DNA of 64,000 bases from CAYNVQ01 sp964400735 (GCA_964400735.1 CAYNVQ010000001.1:620001-684000); one strand, 5' to 3'. Positions 24,330 to 34,518 are shown, counted from the first letter of the stretch. Notes: a model not told the origin generated them from the sequence alone. Numbers and translations are program-made.

Positions 24330-26891
24330 TCAATTGGAGAGGGATCGTTCTCCTGTCAGCACGGTCTTTTCCCGAGCCATTAAATAAACAGGATTTTCTA
24401 CACCAAATATCTCTCTGACCAAATCCTGCGGCCTCAAGAATTTTCTAGCATTTTGTCTTATGTTAAGATAGAGCTTTCCCTTTTCCCTATCTAAAGAGAG
24501 CGCTTCAAGGGCACCTTCAGGATCCTTCTTCTTAAACGATTCGGCCAGTCTTTTCACGACAGAGTAATATTCTTCTTGACTATTCTCATCCTGGCATTGA
24601 TTTTCAACGGCCTTCTTCATCCTCAGAGCTTTTAGATCGAGCGAGTAGATAAATGATCCGATCTGTTTGTTTATCGAGGGTTCTTTATCCGATAAAAGCT
24701 CCAAATCGAAAAATTCAATGCCCTCCGGCAAAGAATGATTGATCCTGGCTAAAAACTCCTCTGCCGAAAAGATATTTCGGGATTTGAATTCCACACGCTC
24801 GTCCCTCCCTTCCATTCCAAGGGGAAGAGCGGGGAGATATGACATCATCATTTTGGGGTGAAATCCCTTTGAATAGCTTACCGGAATTCCAGCTCTTCGG
24901 AATCCTTGTTGGAAGGTATTGTTCATGTCTATTTGGGATAGGAAGCGTGCTTTTTTTTCCTTCCTATAGGATGCCCTATAGCGGTGAATATTTTCTGTCC
25001 TTATTCCCAAAATCGGCAAATCACGTTCTACAAAAGAGACTTTCTCATCGGAATTAATATCATGCAACTTCGACAGGTTACACCCTTCACACTCCTTACA
25101 TTTCCTCTCCCTGCAGGGAAGGCTCGAAATCCCCTTGAGGGCCAACCTCAGCTCTTTCAGCAGATGCTTTTTCCTAATACCTGTATCAATATGATCCCAG
25201 GGAAGAATAATGTCGGGATCCAAAGATGAAAGATATTCATGGACATCGATATTCTCGGATTCAAACGCTCCTTTCCAAATCGGAAAATTTAATTCATCTT
25301 TCCAGCTGTCGAACCTCGCACCATTCTTCCAGGCATTGAACAAAGCGCTGGTCAATTTTCTGTCACCTCTGGAAAATATCGCTTCAAGTTTTGATTTCTC
25401 CAGCGGATCCTTGCTCCATTTCACCGAAGAGAAGCGCTTTAAACGAGATGTCACAAACCTATGTTTCTCTTCCAGGATGTGCTCTTCTTCCATTCGGATC
25501 CATTGGAATGGGGTATGCGGTTTGGGAATAAAAGAGGACAAACTGAGATTAATTTGAGGGGACCTTTTCAGTATGGACCTTCCGATACCCAGAATTTCCT
25601 TAACCACAGATACAATTCCTTCAAGATCCTCATCCTTCTCTGTCGGAAGGCCGACCATGAAATAAAGCTTCAACCTTATCCATCCTTCTTTAAAAGCGAG
25701 CTGCACCGCTTCCCTAATCTCGGCATCTTTTAGGCTTTTGTTGACCACCGCCCGCAATCTCTCTGTTCCTGCTTCAGGAACGAGAGTAAATCCTGTCTTT
25801 CTGACCTTGACTATGTTTTTCGCGACTTTAGAAGTCAATCCTTTGGGCCGTAGAGAAGGAAGGGATAGAGATACCTTCTGTTGTTCAAATATCTCCATCA
25901 GGCAATCGAGGACTTGCTCTAAATAGGGGTAATCGCTCACCGAGAGCGAGGCCAGAGAAACGTCTTTGTATCCAGTCGAACGGACGCTGTTCAAAATCCC
26001 ATTCACCACTGATGAGGGTTTTTTTATCCTATAGGGAAAGTATATACTCGAGGCTTGACAAAAGCGACAGTTCTGAGGGCACCCTCTGGCCACTTCCGCT
26101 GCGATTCGGTCAAAAATCACTTGAGTGTTAGGCACAACGATGTCTTCTGGCAGCGGACTCTTTTGGAGAGGGAAAAGCACTCTTTTCATTATTTTGGACG
26201 GAGCTCGGCTCTTGGGCTTCACGGCCAAAAGCGAGGATCCTCGAGGATGGTAAGAAATATAGAGGGAAGGAACATAAACGCCTTCGATTTTTGCCATCTC
26301 AGTCAGCACTGCGTTCTTATCATTGAATTCCTTGCGGAGTGATAAATAATTTTGAACAATCTCCAAAAAGCTCTCTTCCCCATCCCCAATCAAAAACAGA
26401 TCGAATATTTGAGCCATGGGCTCTGGATTGAATGCAGCTGGACCACCGGCTATAACTAGTGGTCCTTTTAGATTTCTTTCTTGAGAAAAGAGGGGAATGT
26501 TGCCTAGGTCAAGGATATTCAATACATTGGAATAATTGAGTTCATAAAGGAGGGAAAAACCAATTATATCGAATCGATTTAAAGGAATCCTATTCTCGAG
26601 CGAAAAAAGTGGCACCTTTCGTGCCCTCAATTCCTTTTCCATATCTCTCCAGGGAGCAAAAACGCGCTCGGCCAGGATAGAGGGCCGCTCATTCAGGATG
26701 GAATAGAGAATTTTTTGCCCTAGATAGGACATTCCTAGCTCATAAAGATCGGGGAAAACCAACGCAATTTTAGCTTTGACCTGACGGGGATCCTTTTTGA
26801 CGGCATTCCATTCTCCTCCCAGGTAACGGCCAGGCTTCTCGACACCTTCCAAAATTTCCTCTAGATCAAATATCTTCTTCAATTTCATCAT
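24330..26891 (-). CDS. TIGR03960-type radical SAM protein with C-terminal DUF2344
   Basis: 853-aa two-part protein. The N-terminal part (to about 600) has a B12-binding-like fold region and the radical-SAM motif CPQNCRFC (C271/C275/C278). A Cys-rich segment CRERKCKECEGCNL (about 620-633) may bind another cluster. The C-terminal about 200 residues are DUF2344 (TIGR03936), beginning IHRYRASYRKEKKARFLSQIDM. This family commonly lies next to rodA and rng genes and its reaction is not established; an RNA or cell-wall role has been suggested only from context. Here it is last in the mreBCD-mrdA-rodA operon, 38 bases after rodA. Confidence 0.88.
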   Translation of the reverse strand: MMKLKKIFDLEEILEGVEKPGRYLGGEWNAVKKDPRQVKAKIALVFPDLYELGMSYLGQKILYSILNERPSILAERVFAPWRDMEKELRARKVPLFSLENRIPLNRFDIIGFSLLYELNYSNVLNILDLGNIPLFSQERNLKGPLVIAGGPAAFNPEPMAQIFDLFLIGDGEESFLEIVQNYLSLRKEFNDKNAVLTEMAKIEGVYVPSLYISYHPRGSSLLAVKPKSRAPSKIMKRVLFPLQKSPLPEDIVVPNTQVIFDRIAAEVARGCPQNCRFCQASSIYFPYRIKKPSSVVNGILNSVRSTGYKDVSLASLSVSDYPYLEQVLDCLMEIFEQQKVSLSLPSLRPKGLTSKVAKNIVKVRKTGFTLVPEAGTERLRAVVNKSLKDAEIREAVQLAFKEGWIRLKLYFMVGLPTEKDEDLEGIVSVVKEILGIGRSILKRSPQINLSLSSFIPKPHTPFQWIRMEEEHILEEKHRFVTSRLKRFSSVKWSKDPLEKSKLEAIFSRGDRKLTSALFNAWKNGARFDSWKDELNFPIWKGAFESENIDVHEYLSSLDPDIILPWDHIDTGIRKKHLLKELRLALKGISSLPCRERKCKECEGCNLSKLHDINSDEKVSFVERDLPILGIRTENIHRYRASYRKEKKARFLSQIDMNNTFQQGFRRAGIPVSYSKGFHPKMMMSYLPALPLGMEGRDERVEFKSRNIFSAEEFLARINHSLPEGIEFFDLELLSDKEPSINKQIGSFIYSLDLKALRMKKAVENQCQDENSQEEYYSVVKRLAESFKKKDPEGALEALSLDREKGKLYLNIRQNARKFLRPQDLVREIFGVENPVYLMAREKTVLTGERSLSN

Positions 26892-26929
26892 GAGATGAGC
26901 TGTTCCATGGTTCTTAAATTCGAAGCTTT

Positions 26930-28021
26930 TTAGACGTTGACAAACCGTCTCATTTTGACGTTTATGACAAGGGAAACCGCCAGATAGTTGGTTATCAAAG
27001 ACGACCCTCCATAACTCACTAAAGGAAGCGGGATTCCCGCGATCGGAAAAAGTCCGATAGTCATAAAAACGTTGATAAAAAATTGGAAGGAGATCATCAC
27101 CGCGACCATATAAATTATGTATATACCCATCCTATCTCTGGACTTTGTCACCGATTGAAAAAGACGAGCAAGAAACAGAAAATAAAACAATAGAGCGACT
27201 ATAACTCCCCAGAATCCAAACTCTTCCCCTATTACAGAGAATATGAAATCGGTATGCCGTGCAGGCAGGAATCTCAGTTGGCTTTGTGTTCCTTTTTTGT
27301 AGCCCTTTCCAAGAAAACCTCCCGAACCGATGGCAATTTTGGATTGGATCGTATGATACCCCGAGCCCAAAGGATCTTTTTCCGGAGATAAGAGCGTGGT
27401 AACTCTATCCTTTTGATACTCACGCAGAAAGACATTCCACCCCAAAAGTCCTAGGAGAAGGGCTAAAATGATCAATACGATCACGGTTCTTCTCTGAACA
27501 CCCACCAATACAAAAATTCCCAACAAAAATGGCGCATAGGTCAAGGCTGTTCCAAGGTCTGGCTGAAGGGCTACCAATAATATTGGAGTTCCCACGATAA
27601 GGCCGCTCAGCAAACCGTGCCCGACGGTGAGATATTCTCTTCTATATGAGGAAAAAATGTGAGCCAAAACAAGAATGACTGCGATTTTTGTGATCTCTGA
27701 AGGCTGAATTTGGAAAAAGGGCAAAATGATCCAACTCTTAGCTCCGGCTGTCAGGCGTCCGAAAAGAAGTACGCCCGATAGGATTAAAATGGCAATGACG
27801 TAAAAATAAAGAGAATAGGCTACCAGGGACTGATAATTCAAAGAAAGAAAAATAAAGAGGGCAGCCAGTCCCACGAGGATCCAGAAGAACTGTTTTAAAG
27901 CATAATTCCCGTGCAGATAGTGCGAACTGCTATGGATAAAAGCCACCCCGATCAGAGAGTTGAGGATCAACAATCCTATCAAGATCCAGTCTATACTCCT
28001 GATTTGGCTTCTATCTAGCAT
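26930..28021 (-). CDS. rodA: Rod-shape determining peptidoglycan polymerase RodA
   Basis: SEDS-family glycosyltransferase that polymerises lipid II for elongation, 363 aa with about ten TM helices. The start is taken as the ATG at 28021 (MLDRSQIRSIDWIL), which overlaps the mrdA end by 11 bases. An upstream in-frame opening near 28090 would add an unrelated basic tail. Motifs: GAKSWIILPFFQIQPSEITKIA, ALQPDLGTAL, LPARHTDFIFSVIGEEFG and PIAGIPLPLVSYGGSS, all SEDS hallmarks including the catalytic Asp in the HTDFIF loop region. Pairs with PBP2 (mrdA) encoded just upstream. Confidence 0.95.
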   Translation of the reverse strand: MLDRSQIRSIDWILIGLLILNSLIGVAFIHSSSHYLHGNYALKQFFWILVGLAALFIFLSLNYQSLVAYSLYFYVIAILILSGVLLFGRLTAGAKSWIILPFFQIQPSEITKIAVILVLAHIFSSYRREYLTVGHGLLSGLIVGTPILLVALQPDLGTALTYAPFLLGIFVLVGVQRRTVIVLIILALLLGLLGWNVFLREYQKDRVTTLLSPEKDPLGSGYHTIQSKIAIGSGGFLGKGYKKGTQSQLRFLPARHTDFIFSVIGEEFGFWGVIVALLFYFLFLARLFQSVTKSRDRMGIYIIYMVAVMISFQFFINVFMTIGLFPIAGIPLPLVSYGGSSLITNYLAVSLVINVKMRRFVNV

Positions 28022-29807
28022 ATTTTTCCCTGTACAGGCGGAAGATCTCCCGTGCGAGAGGTGCAGCCGTCGCACCGCCCGTCCCTCCATACTCTACAAG
28101 AACCGTCACCACAATTTCAGGATTGTCTCTCGGAGCAAATCCTGTGAACCACGAATGCGTCTTGACGATTCTTTCCTCTTGCTCCAATTTTTCAGCTGTG
28201 GCCGTGCTGACTACCTGGGTTGATCCTGTCTTCCCACAAATATCATATCCTTGAATCATGGACGCCCTTCCCGTTCCCCCTTCATTGACTGATTTCCACA
28301 TGCCTCTAATAACCTTTTCAAAAACTGATTTTTTAATATCGACTCGAAATATTTCTCCTTCATCAGGTTCCTTCGCTCTAAACAAATGAGGAGTTATGGG
28401 GCTTCCTCTCCTCGCGATAATTGCCGTATAATTGGCCACTTGTAAAGGAGTTACGCTAATAGGCCCTTGCCCGATAGAGACAGAAATAGTTTCTCCAGGA
28501 TACCAAGGCTCATTTCTTACCTTTCTTTTCCACTCGGGATCAGGGACCAATCCTTGCTTTTCTCCTGGCAGGTCGACTCCCGTCATGGTCCCGAAACCGA
28601 GAATCTTCGCGTACCGGGCAATTTCCTCTATTCCCATAGACTTGCCGAGTTGATAAAAATAGATGTTACAGGAGTATCTGATGCCGTCATAGAGATTTAC
28701 CGACCCATGTCCTCCCTTGAACCAACAGGAAAATGGATGATTATAAATCCGTGTGGAACCCGTGCAATAATACGTCTTCCACTCGTTTATCAGCTGGGAA
28801 TCAAGCGCTCCTAGGGCCAGGACAAGTTTGAATATCGATCCGGGTGCATATAATCCTCTAATGGCCCTGTTCTCTAGCGGATATTCGGGACTTCCTAACA
28901 AATCCAGCCATTCCTGAGGGGTGAAACGGCTGATGAACTTGTTGGGATCGAAAGTGGGAAAACTGGCCAGAGCTAAAATTTCTCCGGACTTCGTATCCAT
29001 AGCAACGACCGCCCCTTCCCTACCCTCCAGAAGTTCTTCGCTTTTTTTTTGCAGATCGAAATCCAAGGAGAGTGTGATATCCTGCCCAGGGACAGGATTT
29101 AACCTGGAAATCTCCTCCCTCTCTCTGCCCAGGCTATCCACAACCTCAAGAAGACGGCCCTCACTTCCCACCAGTTTCTGTTCGTATTCTCGTTCAATCC
29201 CAGTTTTTCCCACTAAATCGCCAGGCCTTCGTTCTTTAAACAAAGTCTTTATCTCTTCTTCGGATATTTCCTGTAGATAACCGAGCACATGAGCTGCCAT
29301 CGATGCATAAGGATAATATCTCTTTGGTTCCGCCTGAATGAGCAATTCAGGGAATTCCGCCGTTCTCGCCTTGATTTTGGCGATTTCATCCAACGACAAA
29401 TCATCCTTGACCACGATGGGCTGAAACATAGGCCAATCCTTGTGCTTGTCGATCCTTTCCTTTAAAACAGAGGTCTCGAGTCCGAGTAACTGCGAGACTT
29501 TGCGGCATGAATCTTCAAAATCCCGGCAATTTTCTCTTATGATGGAGACCTTGAATGACGCGATATTCGTGGCCAAGATTTCCGCCCCACGGGCTCTGAT
29601 TAATCCTCGCTGCGATGATAGTGAAATCTCCCGGATTCTGTTAGCTTCAGACTGCTTCCAGTAATATTTGTGGTCAAGGATCTGGATCTTCCAGAAAGAG
29701 AACAGTAAAAACCCAAAAATAACACTGACTAGAAAAAATGTATAATGAGTTTTTCTTTGAAGGGGAGAGAGATCTTCATATATGCTCTTGTATTCCTTCA
29801 TCATCAC
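28011..29807 (-). CDS. mrdA: Penicillin-binding protein 2 (transpeptidase of the elongasome)
   Basis: Class B PBP, 598 aa, cross-linking new peptidoglycan with RodA. A short cytoplasmic tail and one TM helix (about 22-42) anchor it. Dimerisation domain follows, opening with SSQRGLIRARGAEILATN (family RGxIxDRNGxxLA; the usual DR-N is RARGA here). The transpeptidase domain has the active-site S324-x-x-K327 in GSIFK, S379-C-N381 and a C-terminal KTG in CGKTGSTQVV. Start MMMKEYKS; the last bases overlap rodA. Second-to-last core gene of the rod operon. Confidence 0.95.
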   Translation of the reverse strand: MMMKEYKSIYEDLSPLQRKTHYTFFLVSVIFGFLLFSFWKIQILDHKYYWKQSEANRIREISLSSQRGLIRARGAEILATNIASFKVSIIRENCRDFEDSCRKVSQLLGLETSVLKERIDKHKDWPMFQPIVVKDDLSLDEIAKIKARTAEFPELLIQAEPKRYYPYASMAAHVLGYLQEISEEEIKTLFKERRPGDLVGKTGIEREYEQKLVGSEGRLLEVVDSLGREREEISRLNPVPGQDITLSLDFDLQKKSEELLEGREGAVVAMDTKSGEILALASFPTFDPNKFISRFTPQEWLDLLGSPEYPLENRAIRGLYAPGSIFKLVLALGALDSQLINEWKTYYCTGSTRIYNHPFSCWFKGGHGSVNLYDGIRYSCNIYFYQLGKSMGIEEIARYAKILGFGTMTGVDLPGEKQGLVPDPEWKRKVRNEPWYPGETISVSIGQGPISVTPLQVANYTAIIARRGSPITPHLFRAKEPDEGEIFRVDIKKSVFEKVIRGMWKSVNEGGTGRASMIQGYDICGKTGSTQVVSTATAEKLEQEERIVKTHSWFTGFAPRDNPEIVVTVLVEYGGTGGATAAPLAREIFRLYREKYAR

Positions 29808-29808
29808 G

Positions 29809-30288
29809 CTAGGTTTCCTGTTTCTTCAGTTTCCTTAAATAATGATAGATCAGCGATCCCAAAACGGCCGTGCTTAGAGGCTGGAAAAACATCAACTTAT
29901 TTCCTGAATAAATCCTCTCTGAAAAGATAAATGCACTCAGACCGGCCCATATAACGAACTCCACAAAAATGAGGATAAAATTGAAGACAAAATTTCGTCG
30001 GAAGGGTACGACATTGATCTTTCTTGAAAAATATCCTGCCAAATAGCCCATAACCGTTTTGGCTATTCCCGATACTCCGAAAACACCTAAGGAGAATGAA
30101 TCTTGGATGAGTCCGCAGAATGCACCTAAGCAAGCTCCATAGATCTCGCCTTCTTCAATCGCGAAATAGAGAACCACAAGGCTGAAAAAGTTGAAGAGAT
30201 GGAAAAGAGATAATGAAATTTTGGCAACTAATGTCGTCAAAATAAAAGCGGCTATGACCGAAAGAACAATCCACAAGAAATTTTTCAT
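29809..30288 (-). CDS. mreD: Rod-shape determining protein MreD
   Basis: Small integral membrane protein of the elongasome, 159 aa with five or so TM helices. Sequence similarity in this family is low; the assignment rests on the hydrophobic pattern, the EEGEIYGACLGAFCGLIQDSFS segment typical of MreD, and its place between mreC and mrdA. One base separates its stop from the mrdA start. Confidence 0.85.
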   Translation of the reverse strand: MKNFLWIVLSVIAAFILTTLVAKISLSLFHLFNFFSLVVLYFAIEEGEIYGACLGAFCGLIQDSFSLGVFGVSGIAKTVMGYLAGYFSRKINVVPFRRNFVFNFILIFVEFVIWAGLSAFIFSERIYSGNKLMFFQPLSTAVLGSLIYHYLRKLKKQET

Positions 30289-30297
30289 CCCATTATC

Positions 30298-31134
30298 CTA
30301 GAAGAATTCTTTCGCATCCGCTGTAATAATAGCCAAAATATCCAAATTCTGGATCTCGAAGGCAGGCTCAATCTCAATTTTTTTAAAGAGCGAAACTTCT
30401 TGGACAATTGAAACGACACGTCCCGCTACAATTCCTGGCATATAAATTCCATCAGCACCAACCGTGATCAGCTTGTCACCTATCTCAATGGATGCATCCG
30501 TAGAAAGGACATATTCCAATTCACAACGACCATTACCTATCCCGCTCAAAATGCCCTGTACGTTTTTTTCTTCCGGACGGACGTAAACGCCACTTGCCGT
30601 ATCCGTAACCAATTGTACTCGGGCTTGTTTGAAGGTTATGGGATCGATGATCCGGCCTACCAACTGGCCCCATTTATCGAGCACGACCATGTTCTTTTTC
30701 ACGCCGTCTAAAGATCCTTTGTTGACCACCACTGAACGCCAAGGATTACTGGAATCCATCCCGATCACGCGAGCCGGTAGAATTTTCCTCTGTAAATCGA
30801 GAAGAAGCTCCATCATCTCTTTTTCAGTCTTATATGTTTTAAGCATTCCCCGAAGAAGGCTGTTCTCCTGCCTGAGATAAAACAACTCTTTTTCTAGTTT
30901 TTGGTTAGTCTTTTGGACCTGGTGAAGCCCAACATAATCCTTCCAGAGATTGCCCAATCCACGGAAAAAAGAAACCGTCCCCTGCTTGAGAGGTGAAAAT
31001 ACAGCAAAGAACAATCTCTCCAGATAATTAGGCTCTTCTCCTCTTGGCACCTGAATGGACACGAGAACTAATTGGAATAAAATTAGAGAAGCAAGAATGA
31101 TGATGCTTTTTCTTTTTTTCAAGGAGAAGGGCAT
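30298..31134 (-). CDS. mreC: Rod-shape determining protein MreC
   Basis: Periplasmic elongasome scaffold, 278 aa. An N-terminal TM helix (about 11-27), then a coiled coil (about 68-110, LHQVQKTNQKLEKELFYL) and the beta-barrel domains with ILPARVIGMDSSNPWRSVVVNKG and VVDKWGQLVGRI-type motif (VLDKWGQLVGRIID). It activates PBP2-RodA. Nine bases separate it from mreD. Confidence 0.93.
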   Translation of the reverse strand: MPFSLKKRKSIIILASLILFQLVLVSIQVPRGEEPNYLERLFFAVFSPLKQGTVSFFRGLGNLWKDYVGLHQVQKTNQKLEKELFYLRQENSLLRGMLKTYKTEKEMMELLLDLQRKILPARVIGMDSSNPWRSVVVNKGSLDGVKKNMVVLDKWGQLVGRIIDPITFKQARVQLVTDTASGVYVRPEEKNVQGILSGIGNGRCELEYVLSTDASIEIGDKLITVGADGIYMPGIVAGRVVSIVQEVSLFKKIEIEPAFEIQNLDILAIITADAKEFF

Positions 31135-31218
31135 AGGAATATTAAGTTAGTTCATTCTCAAGAAAAATCAACAGATATTCTATAAAAAATAGAGGAATAG
31201 AGTCAATCTTTAGATAAG

Positions 31219-32250
31219 CTATATCAAAGATATCTTTTTTAAAAGCTCAAAATCATCGAGCATTTTTCCCGCTCCGAGAACGACCGTAGTAAGCGGGTCT
31301 TCGGTGATAAAAACAGGAAGTTGGGTTTCTTCTCGAATTCTTTTATCGATATTTTTCAAGAGGGATCCTCCTCCTGTCAGGACAATTCCTCTATCGATGA
31401 TATCCGCAGACAGTTCAGGAGGTGTCTTTTCCAGAGCTATTCGAACCGCATTGACAATGGCAGCCACCACATCTTCAAGGGATTCCCTTATCTCCTGATC
31501 GTCTACCACTATGGTTTTGGGGATTCCTTCTCTTAAATCTCTCCCCTTGATTTCCAAAGTCATAGGCTCATCAAGCGGATAGGCTGAGCCGATTTGCATC
31601 TTAACTTGTTCGGCTGTTCTCTCCCCGATCAAAAGATTGTATTTTTTCTTGATGTATTGAATGATGCTTTCGTCCATTTCATTGCCAGCGATGCGGATCG
31701 AATGATTAAAAACAATCCCATTAAGCGAAATTACGGCTATGTCGGTGGTTCCCCCCCCGACATCCACAATCATATTGCCCGTGGGTTCTGAAATAGGGAG
31801 ATCAGCACCGACCGAAGCTGACATGGGCTGCTCCACAAGATAAACTTCCGAGGCCTTGGCCCTCAATGCAACGTCTTTAACTGCCCGTCTCTCGACCTGT
31901 GTGATTCCGGTGGGAATCCCGATAACTATACGTGGCCGCAATAAAAAGCCTCGATTATTCGTAGCTTTTTTTATGAAAAAATCGAGCATCTTTTCAGCTA
32001 TCTCAAAATCAGCTATGACTCCATCTCTCATGGGTTTGATGGCAATCACGGTGGCAGGCGTTTTTCCCAGCATGTCTTTTGCCCGTTTTCCCACGGCTTC
32101 GACTTTTCCATCCTGCTTGTTCACCACAACAATAGAAGGTTCCTGAACGATGATGCCCTTACCCTTTAGAAAGACGAGCGTATTGGCTGTTCCCAGATCA
32201 ATGGCAAGATCGCAAAAAAGCCTGTTCTTGAACCAATTAAAAAGACTCAT
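31219..32250 (-). CDS. mreB: Rod-shape determining actin homologue MreB
   Basis: Actin-like filament ATPase that positions cell-wall synthesis, 343 aa. Phosphate-1 motif DLGTANTLVF (about 16-25), the connect and phosphate-2 region IVDVGGGTTDIAVIS, and the adenosine motif GIVLTGGGSLL near the end are all intact. First gene of mreBCD-mrdA-rodA-TIGR03960; the presence of the whole set predicts a rod-shaped cell. Promoter at 32277-32305, divergent from the second OPT gene. Confidence 0.97.
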   Translation of the reverse strand: MSLFNWFKNRLFCDLAIDLGTANTLVFLKGKGIIVQEPSIVVVNKQDGKVEAVGKRAKDMLGKTPATVIAIKPMRDGVIADFEIAEKMLDFFIKKATNNRGFLLRPRIVIGIPTGITQVERRAVKDVALRAKASEVYLVEQPMSASVGADLPISEPTGNMIVDVGGGTTDIAVISLNGIVFNHSIRIAGNEMDESIIQYIKKKYNLLIGERTAEQVKMQIGSAYPLDEPMTLEIKGRDLREGIPKTIVVDDQEIRESLEDVVAAIVNAVRIALEKTPPELSADIIDRGIVLTGGGSLLKNIDKRIREETQLPVFITEDPLTTVVLGAGKMLDDFELLKKISLI

Positions 32251-32276
32251 CCGTATCCTTCTCTATCTACTGATTT

Positions 32277-32305
32277 TATTTAACATAAATTCCTTTCAAT
32301 CGCAA
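32277..32305 (-). promoter_or_regulatory. Probable promoter of the mreB operon
   Basis: Minus strand: TTGCGA (32305-32300), 17-bp spacer, TAAATA (32282-32277), about 27 bp before the mreB start. Confidence 0.45.
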
Positions 32306-32394
32306 ACGAAATTTCTCAATCCGATTTTCATGCCGGATGGAATCACAGACAAAATTCTCTCGCCGCCAATAGATTGTACCGGAATAATTTTCTC

Positions 32395-32423
32395 TTGATT
32401 TTTGAAACAGCAGAGGATATATT
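32395..32423 (+). promoter_or_regulatory. Promoter of the second OPT gene
   Basis: TTGATT (32395-32400), 17-bp spacer, TATATT (32418-32423), followed by GGAGG and ATG at 32451. Confidence 0.6.
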
Positions 32424-32450
32424 CAAAAAAACTTGAAGAAGGAGGTAGGA

Positions 32451-34490
32451 ATGAGCGACCAAGCCTTCAAACCTTATGTCCCGGCAGATCAAGCCATGAA
32501 GGAAATCTCTTTCAAAGCCATTTTCCTGGGTATTATCATGGCCATTATTCTTGGAGCCGCCAACGCATACTTGGGACTTCTGGTGGGGATGACCGTTGCC
32601 GCCACTTTCCCCGCCGCCGTTATCGCCATGGCCGTTCTAAAAATATTCAAGGGGACGATTCTCGAAGAAAATCTTGCCCGAACCACAGGTGCGGTCGGAG
32701 AGGCCTTGGCCGCAGGGGCCATTTTCACCATACCGGCTTTCCTGATGACAGGGGTATGGGAAAAATTCGATCTTGTCAAATCTTCGCTGCTCATGCTGGT
32801 AGGCGGCATCCTGGGCGTGTTCTTTATCATCCTCGTCAGGCGTACTCTGGTCGAAGACGCGGAGCTGCCCTTTCCAGAGAGCGTTGCCTGTGCCGAAATG
32901 GTCAAGGCTGGCCAAAAAGGCGGATCGAACGCGGCTTATATGTTCTGGGCCATGGGATTGGGAGGACTCATCGAATTTTTTACCAGCAGCAACGGCATTC
33001 GGCTTATCAAACCATATGTCAACAGCGTATTCAACATACCAGGCCTCTCGAAAATCAGATATCTGAATGAGGACAATGTACAGGTTTATCCCCCCGAAGG
33101 CACCCCTTCGGATCAGATCGCTGCAATCAAGGGAAGGATGTTCATCGAATCACCGGCTGCTAACGCAGCCATGACGGGTGTTGGTTACATCATCGGACCC
33201 AAGCTGGCCGCCCTCACTTTTTCCGGAGGGATACTCGGCTGGCTTTTTCTCATGCCCTTTATGCTCTTTGTGTACGGAGACAATCTAGCAGGCGTCGTTG
33301 CACAGGTCATCGCGCTCAATCCTGACTGGACCTGGACCGATATGGCCGCTTCTGCCTACAACGCTTTGATCAAGCCCATTGCTGTGGGCGCCATGCTGGT
33401 GGGAGCGTTTTATACGCTGTTTAGAATGCGAAAAAGCCTGATCACTGGAATTGGCCGCTCCATCTCCGATGTTAAACAGGCTCGATCAGGCGGAGGTGAA
33501 ACGATCAGAACCGATAAGGACCTCCCCTTCTCGACTATCGTCATCGCTATCTTGGCCCTGATCATCCCTATGATCATTCTCTATCAAATCTTCACCCATA
33601 ACATCGGATCGGCTCTCGTCTCGGCCATCGTTATGGTGGTCATGGGACTTTTGTTCGCTGCGGTAGCCGGTTACCTGGTTGGCATCATCGGTTCTTCCTC
33701 CAACCCGATAAGCGGATTAACCTTGACAACCTTGCTTATTGCAGCCTTGATGATGGTTCTGTTGGGGCAAAAAGGGAATGAAGGAATTGCAGCCGTCTTG
33801 GGAGTGGCGGCAGTTGTCTGCTGTGTAGCCGGCGTAGCCGGAGACATGATTCAAGATTGGAAAGTGGGGCATATCCTCGGCGGTACGCCCTGGCGCATGC
33901 AAATCGGAGGGATAATCGGAGTGACAGCCGCTGCGCTGACGCTGACCTTTTCTCTCCAACTTTTGCACAATACAATGGGGATCGGCAGCAACGACCTTCC
34001 TGCCCCCCAGGCCGGACTGATGGCGACTATGGCTAAGGGAATCGTAGGAGGAGAGATGGCTTGGCCGCTGGTTATCGCTGGAATGCTTCTGGCGATCGTC
34101 CTCATTTTGATCGGATCTCCGTCTCCTATGCTCATCGCTGTAGGGATGTATCTCCCCTTCAGAGCTACAGCCTGCATATTCTTCGGAGGCGTCATCAAAT
34201 ATTTTCTTGATAGGAGGGTGGCCAAGAAAAAACCGACTGGAAAGGGAAAAGAAATCGTCGAGAATATAGGCCTTCTCCTCGCTTCCGGATTGATAGCGGG
34301 ACAGGCCATCCTGGGAATCATAACCGCCGCCATAAAGGGATTGAAGGTTGAAATGCCAGAATCCTTGGATAATGCCTGGCTTGGCCTGGTTATTTTCTTC
34401 ATCCTTGGCTTTATCCTTATCTACTTCCCGTATAAAAAATTCGTAGCCTCCAAAGAATACGGCCAGGAGAACAAAGAAACAGAGGCTTAA
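32451..34490 (+). CDS. OPT family oligopeptide transporter (second copy)
   Basis: OPT superfamily peptide carrier, 679 aa from the ATG at 32451, which has GGAGG five bases upstream (an in-frame TTG at 32433 lies before that site and is rejected). Opening FKPYVPADQAMKEISFKAIFLG, GAANAYLGLLVGMTVAATFPAAV, SSNPISGLTLTTLL, AGDMIQDWKVGHILGGTPW and NDLPAPQAGLMATMAKGIVGG are family segments. It is paralogous to the transporter at 18057 but some 45 aa longer. Followed 28 bases later by a PqqD-like gene in the same direction, probably in one transcript. Substrate presumably peptides, from family only. Confidence 0.92.
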   Translation: MSDQAFKPYVPADQAMKEISFKAIFLGIIMAIILGAANAYLGLLVGMTVAATFPAAVIAMAVLKIFKGTILEENLARTTGAVGEALAAGAIFTIPAFLMTGVWEKFDLVKSSLLMLVGGILGVFFIILVRRTLVEDAELPFPESVACAEMVKAGQKGGSNAAYMFWAMGLGGLIEFFTSSNGIRLIKPYVNSVFNIPGLSKIRYLNEDNVQVYPPEGTPSDQIAAIKGRMFIESPAANAAMTGVGYIIGPKLAALTFSGGILGWLFLMPFMLFVYGDNLAGVVAQVIALNPDWTWTDMAASAYNALIKPIAVGAMLVGAFYTLFRMRKSLITGIGRSISDVKQARSGGGETIRTDKDLPFSTIVIAILALIIPMIILYQIFTHNIGSALVSAIVMVVMGLLFAAVAGYLVGIIGSSSNPISGLTLTTLLIAALMMVLLGQKGNEGIAAVLGVAAVVCCVAGVAGDMIQDWKVGHILGGTPWRMQIGGIIGVTAAALTLTFSLQLLHNTMGIGSNDLPAPQAGLMATMAKGIVGGEMAWPLVIAGMLLAIVLILIGSPSPMLIAVGMYLPFRATACIFFGGVIKYFLDRRVAKKKPTGKGKEIVENIGLLLASGLIAGQAILGIITAAIKGLKVEMPESLDNAWLGLVIFFILGFILIYFPYKKFVASKEYGQENKETEA

Positions 34491-34518
34491 TTCCAGAGAT
34501 GACAGGAATCTTTCGATT

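Noticed and set aside
32402..33070. 222-codon frame overlapping the start of the second OPT gene
   Set aside because: Frame-shifted shadow of OPT. The peptide is low-complexity His/Arg-rich and unrelated to anything.
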